13,233 nucleotides of DNA, taken from the NCBI GenBank assembly GCA_019314155.1, contig JAFCZV010000110.1:1-13233 (forward strand). Reading direction: 5' to 3'. Position 1 is the stretch's first letter, and each line of letters opens with the position of its first letter. Of the stretch, positions 13,177 through 13,233 are shown piece after piece. Under the pieces are notes generated by a model. It ran no database searches. It worked only from the letters and a program-made list of their open reading frames with translations, and was not told the origin of the DNA. The translations under genes were made by a program, and so were the position numbers. This DNA is from Deltaproteobacteria bacterium. Lineage in GTDB: Bacteria; Desulfobacterota; Desulfobacteria; Desulfobacterales; UBA11574.

Positions 13177-13216
13177 TTGAAGGTTTCTTTCTAAATTTAT
13201 AGTATAGGAATTTCCT
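13177..13216 (+). promoter_or_regulatory. possible sigma-70 promoter and small palindrome downstream of the adaptor gene
   Basis: TTGAAG (13177-13182), a 17-bp spacer and TAGTAT (13200-13205) resemble -35/-10 boxes. A perfect 11-base palindrome AGGAATTTCCT (13206-13216) follows immediately and could be an operator. The surrounding bases are AT-rich, so chance is a real possibility. The gene it would serve is outside the window. Confidence 0.3.
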
Positions 13217-13233
13217 TCTTTTGGACACAGATG

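Overview
The window looks like a chromosomal segment from a Gram-negative, probably deltaproteobacterial (Desulfobacterota-like) bacterium. That is an inference from gene style: moderate GC, a GAF-type NtrB-like sensor kinase, a near-consensus sigma-54 promoter, a MenA/UbiA-like prenyltransferase, and a TolC plus CusB-type metal efflux pair. No rRNA, tRNA or CRISPR array was seen.

Layout. (1) Bases 1-836 hold the right half of an IS66-family element, with the C-terminal part of its DDE transposase and a right end in ...GTTAC. (2) Bases 837-1858 are the 3' remainder of a GAF-HisKA-HATPase sensor kinase gene. The IS cuts off its front, and an exact 34-bp tandem duplication shifts its frame. (3) Bases 1849-3833 carry two tightly coupled genes: an enolase-superfamily (MR/MLE) protein with non-canonical active-site residues, and a TtcA-like PP-loop ATP pyrophosphatase with three candidate Fe-S cysteines. 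(4) On the minus strand, bases 5966-3869 form a two-gene operon of a UbiA/MenA-like prenyltransferase and an M20 amidohydrolase. (5) Bases 6346-7189 are a Nudix hydrolase gene broken by an exact 13-bp tandem duplication. It converges with a minus-strand double zinc-ribbon protein (7885-7208). (6) Bases 7886-8587 are non-coding. They hold possible decayed coding remnants on the minus strand, then a strong regulatory region: two 17-bp dyads 41 bp apart, followed by a sigma-54 promoter. (7) Bases 8588-13082 are a plus-strand operon of a peptide-type (SBP_bac_5) substrate-binding protein, a TolC/CusC-type outer-membrane protein and a CusB-type adaptor with a heavy-metal-binding domain. A pump gene probably follows outside the window.

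Three points stand out. Two unrelated genes are each frameshifted by a perfect short tandem duplication of length 3n+1, and removing one copy restores a well-conserved protein in both cases. The binding-protein/efflux operon appears to be under sigma-54 control, with two enhancer-like dyads upstream. The enolase-superfamily/PP-loop pair has active-site changes that do not match a simple dipeptide epimerase or tRNA thiolase, so it is a candidate for an undescribed pathway.
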